The translations under genes and the position numbers were made by a program. Shown one piece after another: positions 33,163-41,752 of a stretch of DNA of 64,000 nucleotides. The notes below the pieces were generated by a model. It was given only the letters and a program-made list of their open reading frames with translations, did not search any database and was not told where the DNA came from. Origin of the DNA: Lachnospiraceae bacterium (GTDB lineage Bacteria > Bacillota > Clostridia > Lachnospirales > Anaerotignaceae); the NCBI GenBank assembly GCA_910576545.1, contig CAJTKM010000009.1:43917-107916 (forward strand), in the 5' to 3' direction. Positions within the stretch are counted from its first letter, which is position 1, and each line of letters starts with the position of its first letter.

Positions 33163-34384
33163 TGAAGTGGTCGACAGGGCGATTGAGGATCTCTATTATT
33201 GCTGCGATAATGACAAGGCGAAAGCGGCGGCGGACGCATTATTGTCTGCGGCACAGGAAGGAGATGGGGACGCGTGTTATTTCCTTTCCCGTTGTTTTTC
33301 CGGTTCCTGTTACAGCTGGGAATATCATCCCTTTGAGGAAAACGAGGCGGCAGCTTATGCCATGCTCAGGGAGGCGGTTTCTCTGGGAAGTGCGGCGGCG
33401 GTTCTGGGCGCGCTCCGCATGGATATGCTGACGCCGCAATTTCGGGAACTTATGCCCTTTGGAAGCATAAAAGAAGCGTGGGAAACCATCTATGAAAAGG
33501 CCGAAAACGGCTGTGCATTCTGCCAGTACATGATTGGGAATACCTACTATTTTCTGGACATTATTGAAATCGAGGGCAGGAAGGAAAGTGAGTTTGAAAA
33601 CCGGAAAGCATGGGAGGACTGGAAACGGGAGCAGATGGAAAAAAGTATTCCATGGTTTGATAAAGCGTTTTCCGGCAACATGATTCTGGCAGGGAGAAAT
33701 TACTGCCACTATTACCAGCATGGCAGGGGAGAATACATTCTGCCGGAGCCGGAAAAGGCGGTTCCCATCATGCGCCAGGGTGCGGAGCGGGGGCACCCGG
33801 AATGGATGTATGCCTATGCCCATTATCTGGCCTATACAGAGGATAACGATAAAGAAGCTCTTCCCTGGGCGCTGAAGGCGGCGGAGGCCGGACATCTGTG
33901 GAGCTGGCACATTATAGGGGATATTTATTGGGGTGGCAAGGCGGTAGAGCGCAATCTGCCCTATGCCATAGAGTGCTATGAAAAAACTGCCGGTTATGGT
34001 AACGACAGTTATGCCTGCCGCCAGCTGGGGCGTTTGTATTTTCATGGCTGGGGTACGGCTGTGGACTATGCGCGGGCGGTTCAATGGATGGAAAAGGACA
34101 GAGAACCGGAATATGTCAAGTATGATTTGCTGGGAATCTGTTATCTGTTGGGGTATGGCTGCCCGCAGAACACAACGAAGGGAAAACTGTTCCTGGAGAA
34201 AAGCGGCGATTCGCCCTATAAAAACTATGGGCTGGGCATGATGTACGCCGAGGGGCTTGGCGTGCAGGAGAACATCGAAAAAGGCGTCGAATATCTGAAA
34301 GCGGCGGGGAATTATGAACCGGCGAAAGAGGCGTTGAAACGCTATAAGAAAAGCTTGTTTGGAGTCTGGCGGAGGAGAGGATAA
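33146..34384 (+). CDS. Sel1-repeat protein
   Basis: 412 aa. The ATG at 33146 follows GAAGAAGGGAAAG. The protein is a string of tetratricopeptide-like Sel1 repeats: examples are ACYFLSRCFSGSCYSWEYHPF, ACRQLGRLYFHGWGTAVDYA, YKNYGLGMMYAEGLGVQENI, each with the A-x-x-x-L-G-x-x-Y pattern. Such repeats form an alpha-solenoid for protein-protein contacts. There is no signal peptide, so it is probably cytoplasmic. It is coupled to the membrane-protein gene and may dock to it. The C-terminal end is close to a decayed IS110 transposase. Confidence 0.8.
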   Translation: MGNYFNEVVDRAIEDLYYCCDNDKAKAAADALLSAAQEGDGDACYFLSRCFSGSCYSWEYHPFEENEAAAYAMLREAVSLGSAAAVLGALRMDMLTPQFRELMPFGSIKEAWETIYEKAENGCAFCQYMIGNTYYFLDIIEIEGRKESEFENRKAWEDWKREQMEKSIPWFDKAFSGNMILAGRNYCHYYQHGRGEYILPEPEKAVPIMRQGAERGHPEWMYAYAHYLAYTEDNDKEALPWALKAAEAGHLWSWHIIGDIYWGGKAVERNLPYAIECYEKTAGYGNDSYACRQLGRLYFHGWGTAVDYARAVQWMEKDREPEYVKYDLLGICYLLGYGCPQNTTKGKLFLEKSGDSPYKNYGLGMMYAEGLGVQENIEKGVEYLKAAGNYEPAKEALKRYKKSLFGVWRRRG

Positions 34385-34695
34385 AATTTGGTGCGCTGGT
34401 GAAAGCTTATTGTGAGATATTCGTTCAGCGTTTCCCTGTCCAGCCTGCCTGGTTCAAGTGATTTCAGCCACTTTAAGTGTGTCAGCATTGTGGTCGGAGC
34501 AAGGATGGCACACCGGATTCCCTTTTTCACTAATTCATGATACAAAGAAAATCCCGGGCATCCTACTTCATAGCCGCAGAGAATGTCGCAGCCCTCTGCA
34601 TAAATAATGTCGTTTCCGTCAAATCTTGGCTCAATAGCGCATAAAGTGTAGTTTGTGCTATGGATATCTATGCCGATTCGTAGTATTCTTTTCAT
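34342..34695 (-). pseudogene. IS110-family transposase, N-terminal fragment
   Basis: The ATG at 34695 has a good site (AGGAGG). The start RILRIGIDIHSTNYTLCAI is the DEDD RuvC-like N-terminus of IS110 transposases, with GIDIH supplying the first catalytic Asp. About residue 85 (AILAPTTML) the frame jumps to a piece typical of a later region (LTHLKWLKSLEPGRLDRETLNEYL), so an internal deletion has removed the middle. The C-terminal half with the Ser-containing motif is gone. The last part overlaps the end of the Sel1 gene. Non-functional. Confidence 0.75.
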
Positions 34696-34752
34696 AATAA
34701 GTGGCCTCCTTTTGTATGCGGGAACCCCTGTTACCATCGTTTTTTCCAAAAC

Positions 34753-34918
34753 TTAGAACTTATCCGCAAATAAGATACGTGCAGACTGTATAGTCAGATT
34801 TTTCGGCAGGCAGGGAGCTTTTTTGCAGGCGTACCGGGTGTTACGGCAAGGAAAAGCGACAAAGATGCCGGAAAAGATGAAGCAGGATGTGCGCAGATAA
34901 TTTACGCATAGGTTCTTA
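34753..34918 (+). mobile_element. MITE, copy 1
   Basis: 166 bp. Left end TTAGAACTTATCCGCAAATA; the right end, read from the other strand, is TAAGAACCTATGCGTAAATT. Copies 2 and 3 share over 80 percent of the bases by eye. The centre can form a hairpin around GGCGTACCGGGTGTTACGGC. No coding capacity. Confidence 0.8.
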
Positions 34919-35440
34919 GTATACAGGCAAATCCACGTTGCTACAAATGTGGGGTCACTTCATATTGTCCTATATGCAATATTCATGCTGATTTCTTCCG
35001 CTGTGCCGCTGCAGCGATGGGAGTCCGTACAGATGCTGGAGCTATATTGTCTTGAACAGGACGACAGGGTCAATCTTGGGGAGGTCATTGCCTGCACAAT
35101 AAAAGCTTACCGTGAAATCATAAATATGGGCAAAATCTACCATGTGGTCAAATTTTACGCAAAAGATGGCCCTGGGGAACATGCAGTTCAATACTTACTA
35201 TTTCCAATATATCTCTTTCGGGCTTTCCTTTTGTCAGCATATTCCTCACTTCTGGGTTTATTATACCAAAAAAGCCAGCTTGTGCTGACTTTTTTGACAG
35301 ACTGCTTTTTGTTTTTGTTGATTATGAAGATTTTAAGGCAAGGAGAATTTACTTTGTCGTAAAAATGTGATATGCTTTTTATTGCTGGGAAAACAGGAAA
35401 ATAATATAGTAGTAATTTTGTGGAAAGGACGGAGAGAAGT
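34919..35440 (+). other. Gene-poor stretch with a possible gene remnant
   Basis: A frame from 34949 to 35362 reads through a hydrophobic start, then a stretch (LYCLEQDDRVNLGEVIACTIKAYREI) that looks protein-like, then a low-quality hydrophobic tail. There is no ribosome binding site, and the tail contains a terminator-like hairpin, so I consider it at most a decayed gene. The remaining bases lead into the IclR gene. Confidence 0.25.
35268..35295. terminator. Terminator-like hairpin upstream of the IclR gene
   Basis: AAAAAAG-CCAGC-TTGT-GCTGA-CTTTTTT: A and T tracts flank a short GC stem, so it can act in both directions. Confidence 0.5.
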
Positions 35441-36223
35441 ATGCCGGAAGGGTATAGACCCAAATATCCTGTGCAGACATTAGAAAAAGCAATAGATATT
35501 CTGTTATATTTGAAAAAAAATGCCTCACCTAATGGCGTTGGTATTGCGGAAATCAGTGAAAACCTGAACATGGGCAAAAGCAGTGTACATCGAATATTGG
35601 ATACGCTGTATGCATATGGTTTTGTTGAGCATATGCGGCAGGGAACAGGGTACTGCTTAGGCTGGGGGCTGTATGACGTTGCACAGTCGGTATTGAATAA
35701 CCATAGACTGAGTGAAACAAATTACCGAGAATATGTAATGGATATCTGCGATGAATTTTTCGAAACGGTAAATTTAGGGATATGCAATAATGGTGAAGTA
35801 GTCATTATTTGTAAGATAGAGCCGGACAGGAGGTTGCGTTCAAGAGTTGAAGTAGGAGAGCGGGAGCCGCTTTACTGCACAGCATTAGGAAAGCAGTTTT
35901 TAGCATCGTTTTCTGAGGAGGAGTTGGAGAAATATTTATCCCATGCGCCTTTTGAGAAACTGACAGAGCAGACACTTACAACGGATGAGGAAATTAAGGC
36001 GGAGCTGAAGAAGGTCGAAGTTCAGGGCTTTTCTATTGACTATATGGAATTCAATGAGGATTTGATCTGCATTGCTGCTCCTGTGAGGGATTTTACGAAA
36101 AAGGTTGTTGCTGCAATCAGTGTCAGTCTGCCTGAGAACCGCTATACAGAAGAAAAGGGGAAGAAAATCATTCAGACATTAAAAGAGAAAACAGATGAAT
36201 TATCCGGATTTTTAGGATATTGA
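35441..36223 (+). CDS. IclR-family transcriptional regulator
   Basis: 260 aa from the ATG at 35441 (GGAGAG upstream). N-terminal winged helix-turn-helix at residues 10-75 (TLEKAIDILLYLKKN, then GIAEISENLNMGKSSVHRILDTLYAYGFV). C-terminal IclR effector domain at 90-258 (VNLGICNNGEVVIICKIEPDRRLRSR, then YCTALGKQFLASF and the conserved CIAAPVRDFTKKVVAAISVSLP). It probably controls the amino-acid oxidation genes that start 270 bp downstream; the promoter there carries matching inverted repeats. The effector is likely a small acid or acyl-CoA, which is inference. Local base composition is more AT-rich than the genes at left. Confidence 0.93.
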   Translation: MPEGYRPKYPVQTLEKAIDILLYLKKNASPNGVGIAEISENLNMGKSSVHRILDTLYAYGFVEHMRQGTGYCLGWGLYDVAQSVLNNHRLSETNYREYVMDICDEFFETVNLGICNNGEVVIICKIEPDRRLRSRVEVGEREPLYCTALGKQFLASFSEEELEKYLSHAPFEKLTEQTLTTDEEIKAELKKVEVQGFSIDYMEFNEDLICIAAPVRDFTKKVVAAISVSLPENRYTEEKGKKIIQTLKEKTDELSGFLGY

Positions 36224-36296
36224 ATGTTTGGACGGCGGCTGGATGGAACCGCCGCGAAGAATTGGCACGGTTTGAGAAAAATATGATTTTTTAGAG

Positions 36297-36342
36297 GGCC
36301 ATGGCACCTGTAATAAAAATTATGGGAGCTGTGGCTTTTTTT
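36297..36342 (+). terminator. Terminator after the IclR gene
   Basis: Long imperfect stem from GGCCATGGCACC to GGAGCTGTGGC around CTGTAATAAAAATTATGG, then seven T. Confidence 0.5.
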
Positions 36343-36405
36343 GTGCAAAAAATAGTGCATAAAATTCCAAGATTTTTTTGGTTCAAAATGCCCTGTATAT
36401 TTATA

Positions 36406-36434
36406 TTGACAAAAAGAACGATGTTCTATATAAT
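36406..36434 (+). promoter_or_regulatory. Near-consensus promoter with operator-like repeat
   Basis: -35 TTGACA (36406-36411), 17-base spacer, -10 TATAAT (36429-36434): both hexamers perfect. The spacer contains AGAAC-GAT-GTTCT (36415-36427), a perfect inverted repeat. ATCGTTCT, the inverse of AGAACGAT, recurs at 36464-36471 behind the transcription start. Such a strong promoter needs a repressor; the adjacent IclR protein is the obvious candidate. Confidence 0.8.
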
Positions 36435-36496
36435 GAAATCACAAAAGTTCCTAATATAACAATATCGTTCTAAATAACAGAATAGGAGGAAGGATT

Positions 36497-36949
36497 ATGG
36501 TAGGTAAAAAAGTGGTACATCATTTGATGATGAGCGAGAAAGACGGGCATTATGTTGGTGGTCTGGTAAATGGCGCCAGAATTGTGAACCAGTGGGGGGA
36601 CGTTGGAACAGAACTGATGGTTTACGTGGACGGTGATATCAGCCTGTTCCTTGGCTACGAGGATATCGAGTTTACGGCTCCTGTTTATGTCGGTGATTTT
36701 ATGGAATACCATGGCTGGATCGAAAAGGTTGGCAATCAATCCTATACCTGCAAGTTTGAGGCTTGGAAGGTTGCGACAATGCTGGACAGAACAGACGCAG
36801 ATATGACAGGCATTGAACATACGGCTGCAACAGCGTGTGAACCCCCTGTGCTTTGCGGCAAAGCAACAGGCAGTTTGTTCATTGCGAAGAAAGACCAGAG
36901 AGGTCCCCAGGAATCCTCTTTTAAGGACAGAAAACACCCGGGAGAATAA
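36497..36949 (+). CDS. Hotdog-fold CoA enzyme, 3-aminobutyryl-CoA ammonia-lyase-like
   Basis: 150 aa. The ATG at 36497 follows AGGAGG. Residues 5-110 match the Kal/hotdog family: HHLMMSEKDGHYVGGLVNGARI, then GDVGTELMVYVDGD and FTAPVYVGDFMEYHGWIEKVGN. 3-Aminobutyryl-CoA ammonia-lyase of lysine fermenters is the nearest relative I know. It is a little longer than Kal (about 130 aa), with a basic tail. Hotdog enzymes act on acyl-CoA thioesters in the cytoplasm. Since other lysine-fermentation genes (kamA, kce, kdd) are absent here, the true substrate may be another acyl-CoA. It is the first gene of the operon. Confidence 0.65.
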   Translation: MVGKKVVHHLMMSEKDGHYVGGLVNGARIVNQWGDVGTELMVYVDGDISLFLGYEDIEFTAPVYVGDFMEYHGWIEKVGNQSYTCKFEAWKVATMLDRTDADMTGIEHTAATACEPPVLCGKATGSLFIAKKDQRGPQESSFKDRKHPGE

Positions 36950-37034
36950 AGGGCGGCTGACTGTTGGATAGAATAGACAGCGGGAAACAGGCAAAGGGGT
37001 TTGTATTTTTTGTGGAAAAGGAGGAGATGCTCCT

Positions 37035-37250
37035 GTGAACAATGTAAAAATTGAATTTGACAGATGCAAGGAGTGCCTTTACTGTGTGAAATTCTGCCCG
37101 AAAAAAATCATAGAACCTGGGAAAAAAATCAATAAGCAAGGCTATTACACACCAGTCATTTCAAATATGAACGATTGTATTGGCTGCAGCACATGCGGGC
37201 GGGTATGCCCGGAAGGTGCGATTGAGGTGACAACAGATTCTATGGCATAA
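37035..37250 (+). CDS. 2[4Fe-4S] ferredoxin, delta subunit of the 2-oxoacid:ferredoxin oxidoreductase
   Basis: 71 aa from a GTG at 37035. Two cluster motifs are complete: CKECLYCVKFCP (residues 11-22) and CIGCSTCGRVCP (46-57), each C-x2-C-x2-C-x3-C-P. It is the usual small electron-carrier subunit encoded just before the alpha subunit of Vor/Kor-type enzymes; it takes electrons from the thiamine centre and passes them to free ferredoxin. It lies 14 bp before the alpha gene. Confidence 0.9.
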   Translation: MNNVKIEFDRCKECLYCVKFCPKKIIEPGKKINKQGYYTPVISNMNDCIGCSTCGRVCPEGAIEVTTDSMA

Positions 37251-37264
37251 GAGGGAGGATTAAC

Positions 37265-38314
37265 ATGGGGGAAAAAGTTTTTATGCAAGGAAATATGGCA
37301 CTTGCTGAATCTGCGATACGGGCAGGCTGCCGGTTCTTCTTTGGCTATCCGATTACGCCTTCCAGCGAAATGCCGGAATACTATGCGAAAGAAGCACCAA
37401 AACGAAATTTGGTATTTGTGCAGGCCGAAACAGAAGTATCCGCGTTTAACATGATTGCGGGTGCGGCTGCGGCCGGCAAAAGAGCAATGACAGGTACATC
37501 TGGCCCGGGTTTCAGCCTTGGGCAGGAAGCAATGAGTTATATGGCGGCGGCGGGGCTTCCTGCGGTAATTGTAAACGTGATGCGTCCGGGACCGGCTGAC
37601 GGGGAAATTCTAGCATCTCAGGGGGATTATTTTCAGGCAGTGAAAGGCGGCGGCCATGGCGATTACCGCGTAATCTGCCTTACGCCGTACTCTGTGCAGG
37701 AACAGGCAGATATGATACAGGAGGCATTTGAACTGGCTGAGAGATATCTGAATCCTGTTGTACTGCTGAGTGACGCGACATTGGCAAAAATGCGGGAAAA
37801 TGTAGAGCTTCCGACCGAAGTGGAAACAAAGGAAATTTCCTTCCCGGGTGCGGTTACAGGGGCAAAGGGAAGAGAACACAATGTTATTACGACATGTGGT
37901 GACGGTCCTGCCCAGTGGGAGGCATTTAATCTGAGATTACAGGAAAAGTTTAATCGTATACAGGAAAACGAGCAAAGCTGGGAAGAGGTGGAAACCGAGG
38001 ACGCAGATATCATCATTGTCGCGTTTGGTTCTGTCGCTAGAGTTGCGTTGGACACTGTGCAGATTGCGCGGGAAAATGGCATAAAGGTTGGGCTAATCCG
38101 TCCAAAGCGTGTATGGCCATTCCCTGAAAAAGCGTTTGCAGGAAAAAATGGAAAGAAATTTCTGGTAGTAGAACTGAATGCGGGGCAGATGGTTGAAGAT
38201 GTGAAGCTGTCTGTTGAAAACAAGGACGACGTAGCTTTTTACGGAAGGTTTGGCGGAATTACACCGACTCCCGCCGAATTGTATGAACAGATTCGCAGCA
38301 GGTATGTGAAATAG
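37265..38314 (+). CDS. 2-Oxoacid:ferredoxin oxidoreductase, alpha subunit (VorB/KorA type)
   Basis: 349 aa. The ATG at 37265 follows GAGGGAGG. The start MGEKVFMQGNMALAESAIRAGCRFFFGYPITPSSE is the standard pyrimidine-binding domain I opening (GYPITPSSE). TSGPGFSLGQEAMSYMAAAGLPAVIVNV follows near residue 80. The C-terminal transketolase-C-like domain is at about 230-345 (IIVAFGSVARVALDTV). This subunit pairs with the beta subunit to oxidise a 2-oxoacid and CoA to acyl-CoA, CO2 and reduced ferredoxin. Branched-chain 2-oxoacids (Vor) or 2-oxoglutarate (Kor) cannot be told apart from sequence alone. Confidence 0.93.
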   Translation: MGEKVFMQGNMALAESAIRAGCRFFFGYPITPSSEMPEYYAKEAPKRNLVFVQAETEVSAFNMIAGAAAAGKRAMTGTSGPGFSLGQEAMSYMAAAGLPAVIVNVMRPGPADGEILASQGDYFQAVKGGGHGDYRVICLTPYSVQEQADMIQEAFELAERYLNPVVLLSDATLAKMRENVELPTEVETKEISFPGAVTGAKGREHNVITTCGDGPAQWEAFNLRLQEKFNRIQENEQSWEEVETEDADIIIVAFGSVARVALDTVQIARENGIKVGLIRPKRVWPFPEKAFAGKNGKKFLVVELNAGQMVEDVKLSVENKDDVAFYGRFGGITPTPAELYEQIRSRYVK

Positions 38315-38330
38315 AAAGGAAGCGTGTGGT

Positions 38331-39080
38331 ATGAAAGTTTTATATAAAAGACCCTCAGCTCTGCAGGATACCTATTTCAAATACTGCGGCGGTTGTGGCC
38401 ATGCAATTATCAATAAGCTGATTGCGGAAATCATTGACGAAAAAAAATGTCTGGAGGATACGGTCATGGTGTGGCCGATTGGCTGTTCTGTTTATGCGGA
38501 CCAATATTTCAGGACAGACTCCATCTGTGCGCTGCACGGGCGTGCGCCTGCCCTTGCGACAGGGCTGAAACGTGCGGAGCCGGACAAGCTGATTATTGTG
38601 TATCAGGGGGATGGCGATATGGTTTCGGAAGGCATGTCCGAGATTATCCATGCTGCCATCCGTGGTGAAAAGTTCAGCGTTATCTTTGTAAATAATGCCA
38701 TTTATGGTATGACAGGCGGACAGATGGCACCAACGACATTGGAAGGGCAGACAACAACGACAACGCCTTATGGCCGAAAGAAGGAAGTGGAAGGCGCGCC
38801 GGTGAATATGGCAGAGTTGATTTCCAACATCAAAGGTTGTATTTACAGCGAAAGGGTCGCGGTCAATACCCCCGGAAATATTATGGCAGCGAAAAGGGCG
38901 ATCAAAAAGGCAATAGACCTTCAGATGGACGGAAAGGGCATGAGCTTTGTGGAAATCCTTTCGCCCTGCCCGACAGGCTGGGGAATGAAGCCGACGCTGG
39001 CGCTGGATTATCTGGGGGAGGAAATGATAAAGGTTTACCCTTTAGGCATTTTTAAGGATACGGAGGTGAAAAACGGGTGA
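38331..39080 (+). CDS. 2-Oxoacid:ferredoxin oxidoreductase, beta subunit (thiamine diphosphate-binding)
   Basis: 249 aa. KYCGGCGHAI near residue 19 is the typical start of the beta chain. The thiamine/Mg motif is GDGDMVSEGMSEIIHA, then IFVNNAIYGMTGGQMAPTT at residues about 86-133. Conserved GCSVYADQYF and HGRAPALATGLK are also present. It carries the active-site thiamine diphosphate. The C-terminal region (ILSPCPTGWGM) is standard. It overlaps the gamma gene by 4 bases (GTGA). Confidence 0.94.
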   Translation: MKVLYKRPSALQDTYFKYCGGCGHAIINKLIAEIIDEKKCLEDTVMVWPIGCSVYADQYFRTDSICALHGRAPALATGLKRAEPDKLIIVYQGDGDMVSEGMSEIIHAAIRGEKFSVIFVNNAIYGMTGGQMAPTTLEGQTTTTTPYGRKKEVEGAPVNMAELISNIKGCIYSERVAVNTPGNIMAAKRAIKKAIDLQMDGKGMSFVEILSPCPTGWGMKPTLALDYLGEEMIKVYPLGIFKDTEVKNG

Positions 39081-39607
39081 AAAGTCAGTTTATGTTTTCG
39101 GGCATTGGCGGACAAGGCGTAATTTCCATTGGGGAACTGATTTGCTATGCCGCCGTTGAGAAAGATTATACCGTTACTTTCACGCCGTCCTATGGACAGG
39201 AAAAAAGGGGAGGGCGCACCATGTGCCAGATTGTCGTATCTGACAGGATTGGGTCGCCGATTATCTCAGAAGCGGATTTGCTGCTGGTAATGGATGAACG
39301 TTCTTTGGAAGATTATGAAAAAATGCTGAAAAAAGGCGGAATTTTGATACTTAACAGCAATCTGATACAAAAGAAACCGCAACGGAACGATATTCAGGTG
39401 TTATCTGTGCCTTTTAATGACATTGCGATGGAGATAGGCAATGCAAAGACCGCAAACAGTGTTGCGCTTGGCACAGCGATGAAATATCTGGATTTTGTGA
39501 GTTTGGACATCGTAAAAGCACATCTGAAAGATATTTTTTCCGGAGAAAAGGGAAAGCTGATTACGGTGAACGAAAAAGCACTGGATGCAGGATTTCAATA
39601 TGAATAA
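39077..39607 (+). CDS. 2-Oxoacid:ferredoxin oxidoreductase, gamma subunit
   Basis: 176 aa from a GTG at 39077 overlapping the beta stop. The start FMFSGIGGQGVISIGELICYAAV holds the G-x-G-G-Q-G motif of the gamma domain, and TFTPSYGQEKRGGRTMCQIVVSD the conserved G-x-E-x-RGG motif. With alpha, beta and the ferredoxin-like delta chain this completes a four-subunit enzyme. A full set in the order delta-alpha-beta-gamma is typical of the Vor/Kor group. Confidence 0.93.
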   Translation: MKSQFMFSGIGGQGVISIGELICYAAVEKDYTVTFTPSYGQEKRGGRTMCQIVVSDRIGSPIISEADLLLVMDERSLEDYEKMLKKGGILILNSNLIQKKPQRNDIQVLSVPFNDIAMEIGNAKTANSVALGTAMKYLDFVSLDIVKAHLKDIFSGEKGKLITVNEKALDAGFQYE

Positions 39608-39637
39608 AACCGCTGGAGGAAGAAAGGAGTTTTGACT

Positions 39638-40873
39638 ATGAGCATGAATCCCTTTGAAACATCACAAGCCACACTGCATACTGCCGCGAAGATTGCCGGT
39701 ATTGACGAAGACGCGGTAAGGTTTTTGGAACAGCCCAAAAGAATTTTCAAATTTACTATCCCTATGAAAATGGATAATGGGGAACTGCGCTTCTTCGAAG
39801 CATACCGCGTGCATTACAATGATGCGTTGGGACAGGTCAAGAATGGTTTGCGGTTTGTACCGGATTTGGATTTGGATATCGTAAAGGCGTTAGGGCTTTG
39901 GATGACGATTAAGCACGCTGTCGGCGGCATTCCGGCAGGCGGCGGCAAGGGCGGCGTAAAGGTTGACCCGAGGACGCTTTCTGAGGACGAATATGAGAGA
40001 CTTTGCCGTGCATATATCCGAAACCTTCCAATGAAAGGCGCATGGGTAGATGTTCCTGGTGCGGATATTGGCACAAGCGGCAAAACAATGGCATGGATGC
40101 TGGACGAATTGGAATCTATTCAGCAGTTCCATCAGCCTGCTGCAATCAACGATAAACCCGTAGCGACAAATGGTACACAGCTGAGCATGGAGGCAACAGG
40201 TACAGGCGTATTCTTTGTGACAAGAGAAGTCATGAAGGATATGAGCATGGGAAAGGATTCCAAAATCGTTATTCAGGGTTTTGGTAATGTGGGCCGCACA
40301 GCCGCTCTGCTGTTCCATGAAGCAGGTTTCAAGGTAGTGGCAATCGGCGATATTAAAAACGCAATCCATAATGAAAATGGTATTGACATTCCAGCACTGG
40401 TAGAGCATGTAAAAAAGACAGGGTTTGTAGAAGGGTTTGCGGACACAGAAAGCATGACAAATGCGGAACTGCTGGAGTTGCCCTGCGATATCCTGATTCC
40501 GGCGGCAGTACAGAGCGTACTGAATGCCGATAATGCGGACAGAATCAAAGCAAAACTGGTTATGGAAGCGGCAAACGGCCCGACTACGCCGGAAGCGGAA
40601 GAAATCCTTCAGGCAAAGGGCATTACGATTGTTCCTGATGTACTGACAAACTGCGGAAGTGCGATTGTATGCTCCTTTGAGCGGACGCAGGGTCTTACGG
40701 ATGATTACTGGACTGTGGAAAAAGTAACGGAAAAATTGGAAGAAAGAATTACAAACGCTTATTTTGCGACAAGAGATACGGCTAAAAAATATGGCACATC
40801 TCTGCGGAACGGCGCATGGATTAATGCATTGACAAAAATTGCCAATTCCATGAAAGCGCGAGGCTGGTATTAA
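39638..40873 (+). CDS. Glu/Leu/Phe/Val dehydrogenase
   Basis: 411 aa from the ATG at 39638 (AAGGAG upstream). The N-terminal dimerisation domain holds the substrate-binding stretch GGIPAGGGKGGVKVDPR near residue 95, with the catalytic Lys in GGGKGG. The NAD(P) Rossmann motif is GFGNVGRTAALLF near residue 215. Length and motifs fit the Glu/Leu/Phe/Val dehydrogenase family; the exact amino acid cannot be assigned. The reaction is oxidative deamination to a 2-oxoacid, the direct substrate of the oxidoreductase encoded just upstream. It is followed by a strong terminator, so read-through to the cyclase gene is limited. Confidence 0.93.
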   Translation: MSMNPFETSQATLHTAAKIAGIDEDAVRFLEQPKRIFKFTIPMKMDNGELRFFEAYRVHYNDALGQVKNGLRFVPDLDLDIVKALGLWMTIKHAVGGIPAGGGKGGVKVDPRTLSEDEYERLCRAYIRNLPMKGAWVDVPGADIGTSGKTMAWMLDELESIQQFHQPAAINDKPVATNGTQLSMEATGTGVFFVTREVMKDMSMGKDSKIVIQGFGNVGRTAALLFHEAGFKVVAIGDIKNAIHNENGIDIPALVEHVKKTGFVEGFADTESMTNAELLELPCDILIPAAVQSVLNADNADRIKAKLVMEAANGPTTPEAEEILQAKGITIVPDVLTNCGSAIVCSFERTQGLTDDYWTVEKVTEKLEERITNAYFATRDTAKKYGTSLRNGAWINALTKIANSMKARGWY

Positions 40874-40888
40874 GCGGTGAATTCCTAT

Positions 40889-40927
40889 GGGGATGCGTTT
40901 TCGAAAGAGCAGGCATCCCCTTTTTTT
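40889..40927 (+). terminator. Strong terminator after the amino-acid dehydrogenase
   Basis: Perfect 8-bp stem GGGGATGC / GCATCCCC with a 16-base loop and seven T. Confidence 0.85.
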
Positions 40928-40972
40928 AAAATATTTCAAATTGACATATGAGTTTAGACAGGAGGTATTGGC

Positions 40973-41620
40973 ATGAAAGTAATTGATTTGACACATACTA
41001 TTTCGGAAGTGATGCCGGTTTACCCGGGGACAGAGCCTCCCAAACTTGAAACTGCAAATACATATGAAAAAGACGGATTCCGAGAAACCCTGCTGACGAT
41101 GTTTTCCCATACGGGAACGCATATGGATTCCCCTTCCCACGTTTTCCCCGGAGATTATATGACTTTGGATGCGTTTCCGGCAGAGCAGTTTGTTGGACAG
41201 GCATTGGTGATTGACTGCATGGACCTGAAAGAAGGCGACAGGATTGCCATGGACCGGATTATGCAGGTGAAGGAACTGGCAGATCAGGCGGATTATCTGC
41301 TTTTCCGAATGGGCTGGGATACGCGCTGGGGTCAGGAAACTTATTATAATGACTATCCATATATTACAGACGAAGTGGCGCAGTATATGATTGACAGTAA
41401 GAAAAAAGGTGTTGGGCTTGACGTAATCGGTCTTGACCCTATACAGGATGAACTGCTGATTCTGCACCATAAAGTACTTGGTACAAACCGTTTTGTAATT
41501 ATTGAAAACCTTTGTAATTTGGATAAGGTTGGCAAAGATTTGTTCCTGTTCTGTGCGCTTCCCTTGAAATTTGCCAATTCGGACGGTGCGCCGATTCGGG
41601 CAATTGCTATTTTAGATTAA
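40973..41620 (+). CDS. Cyclase-family (kynurenine formamidase-like) metal-dependent hydrolase, copy 1
   Basis: 215 aa. The ATG at 40973 follows AGGAGG. Family marks: IDLTHTISEVMPVYPGTEPP at the start, the metal-binding HTGTHMDSPSHVF near residue 49, and GLDVIGLDP near residue 145. Kynurenine formamidase and related cyclases bind Zn or Mn through H-x-G-T-H-x-D and hydrolyse N-formyl or amide bonds. A near-identical layout is found at 52542-53189. In this operon it may clear an N-formyl or lactam form of the amino acid that is being oxidised, which is a guess. Confidence 0.85.
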   Translation: MKVIDLTHTISEVMPVYPGTEPPKLETANTYEKDGFRETLLTMFSHTGTHMDSPSHVFPGDYMTLDAFPAEQFVGQALVIDCMDLKEGDRIAMDRIMQVKELADQADYLLFRMGWDTRWGQETYYNDYPYITDEVAQYMIDSKKKGVGLDVIGLDPIQDELLILHHKVLGTNRFVIIENLCNLDKVGKDLFLFCALPLKFANSDGAPIRAIAILD

Positions 41621-41752
41621 GTACTGCCGGAGCTACAAGAATAAAACTTGTGCAGGGCAGGAATATGCAGGATTTGAATTTTTGCAGGCAAAAGAAGGCC
41701 ATCTAAACTGCATGTAGTTTTTTGTTGAAACGTATAGGGAAAGGGGATTGAC

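Noticed and set aside
34949..35362. 137-codon forward frame before the IclR gene
   Set aside because: No ribosome binding site, contains a terminator-like hairpin and a low-quality tail; kept only as a possible remnant.
39890..41470. 526-codon reverse frame across the amino-acid dehydrogenase and cyclase genes
   Set aside because: Spans two convincing forward genes and the terminator between them; the composition is that of a shadow frame.
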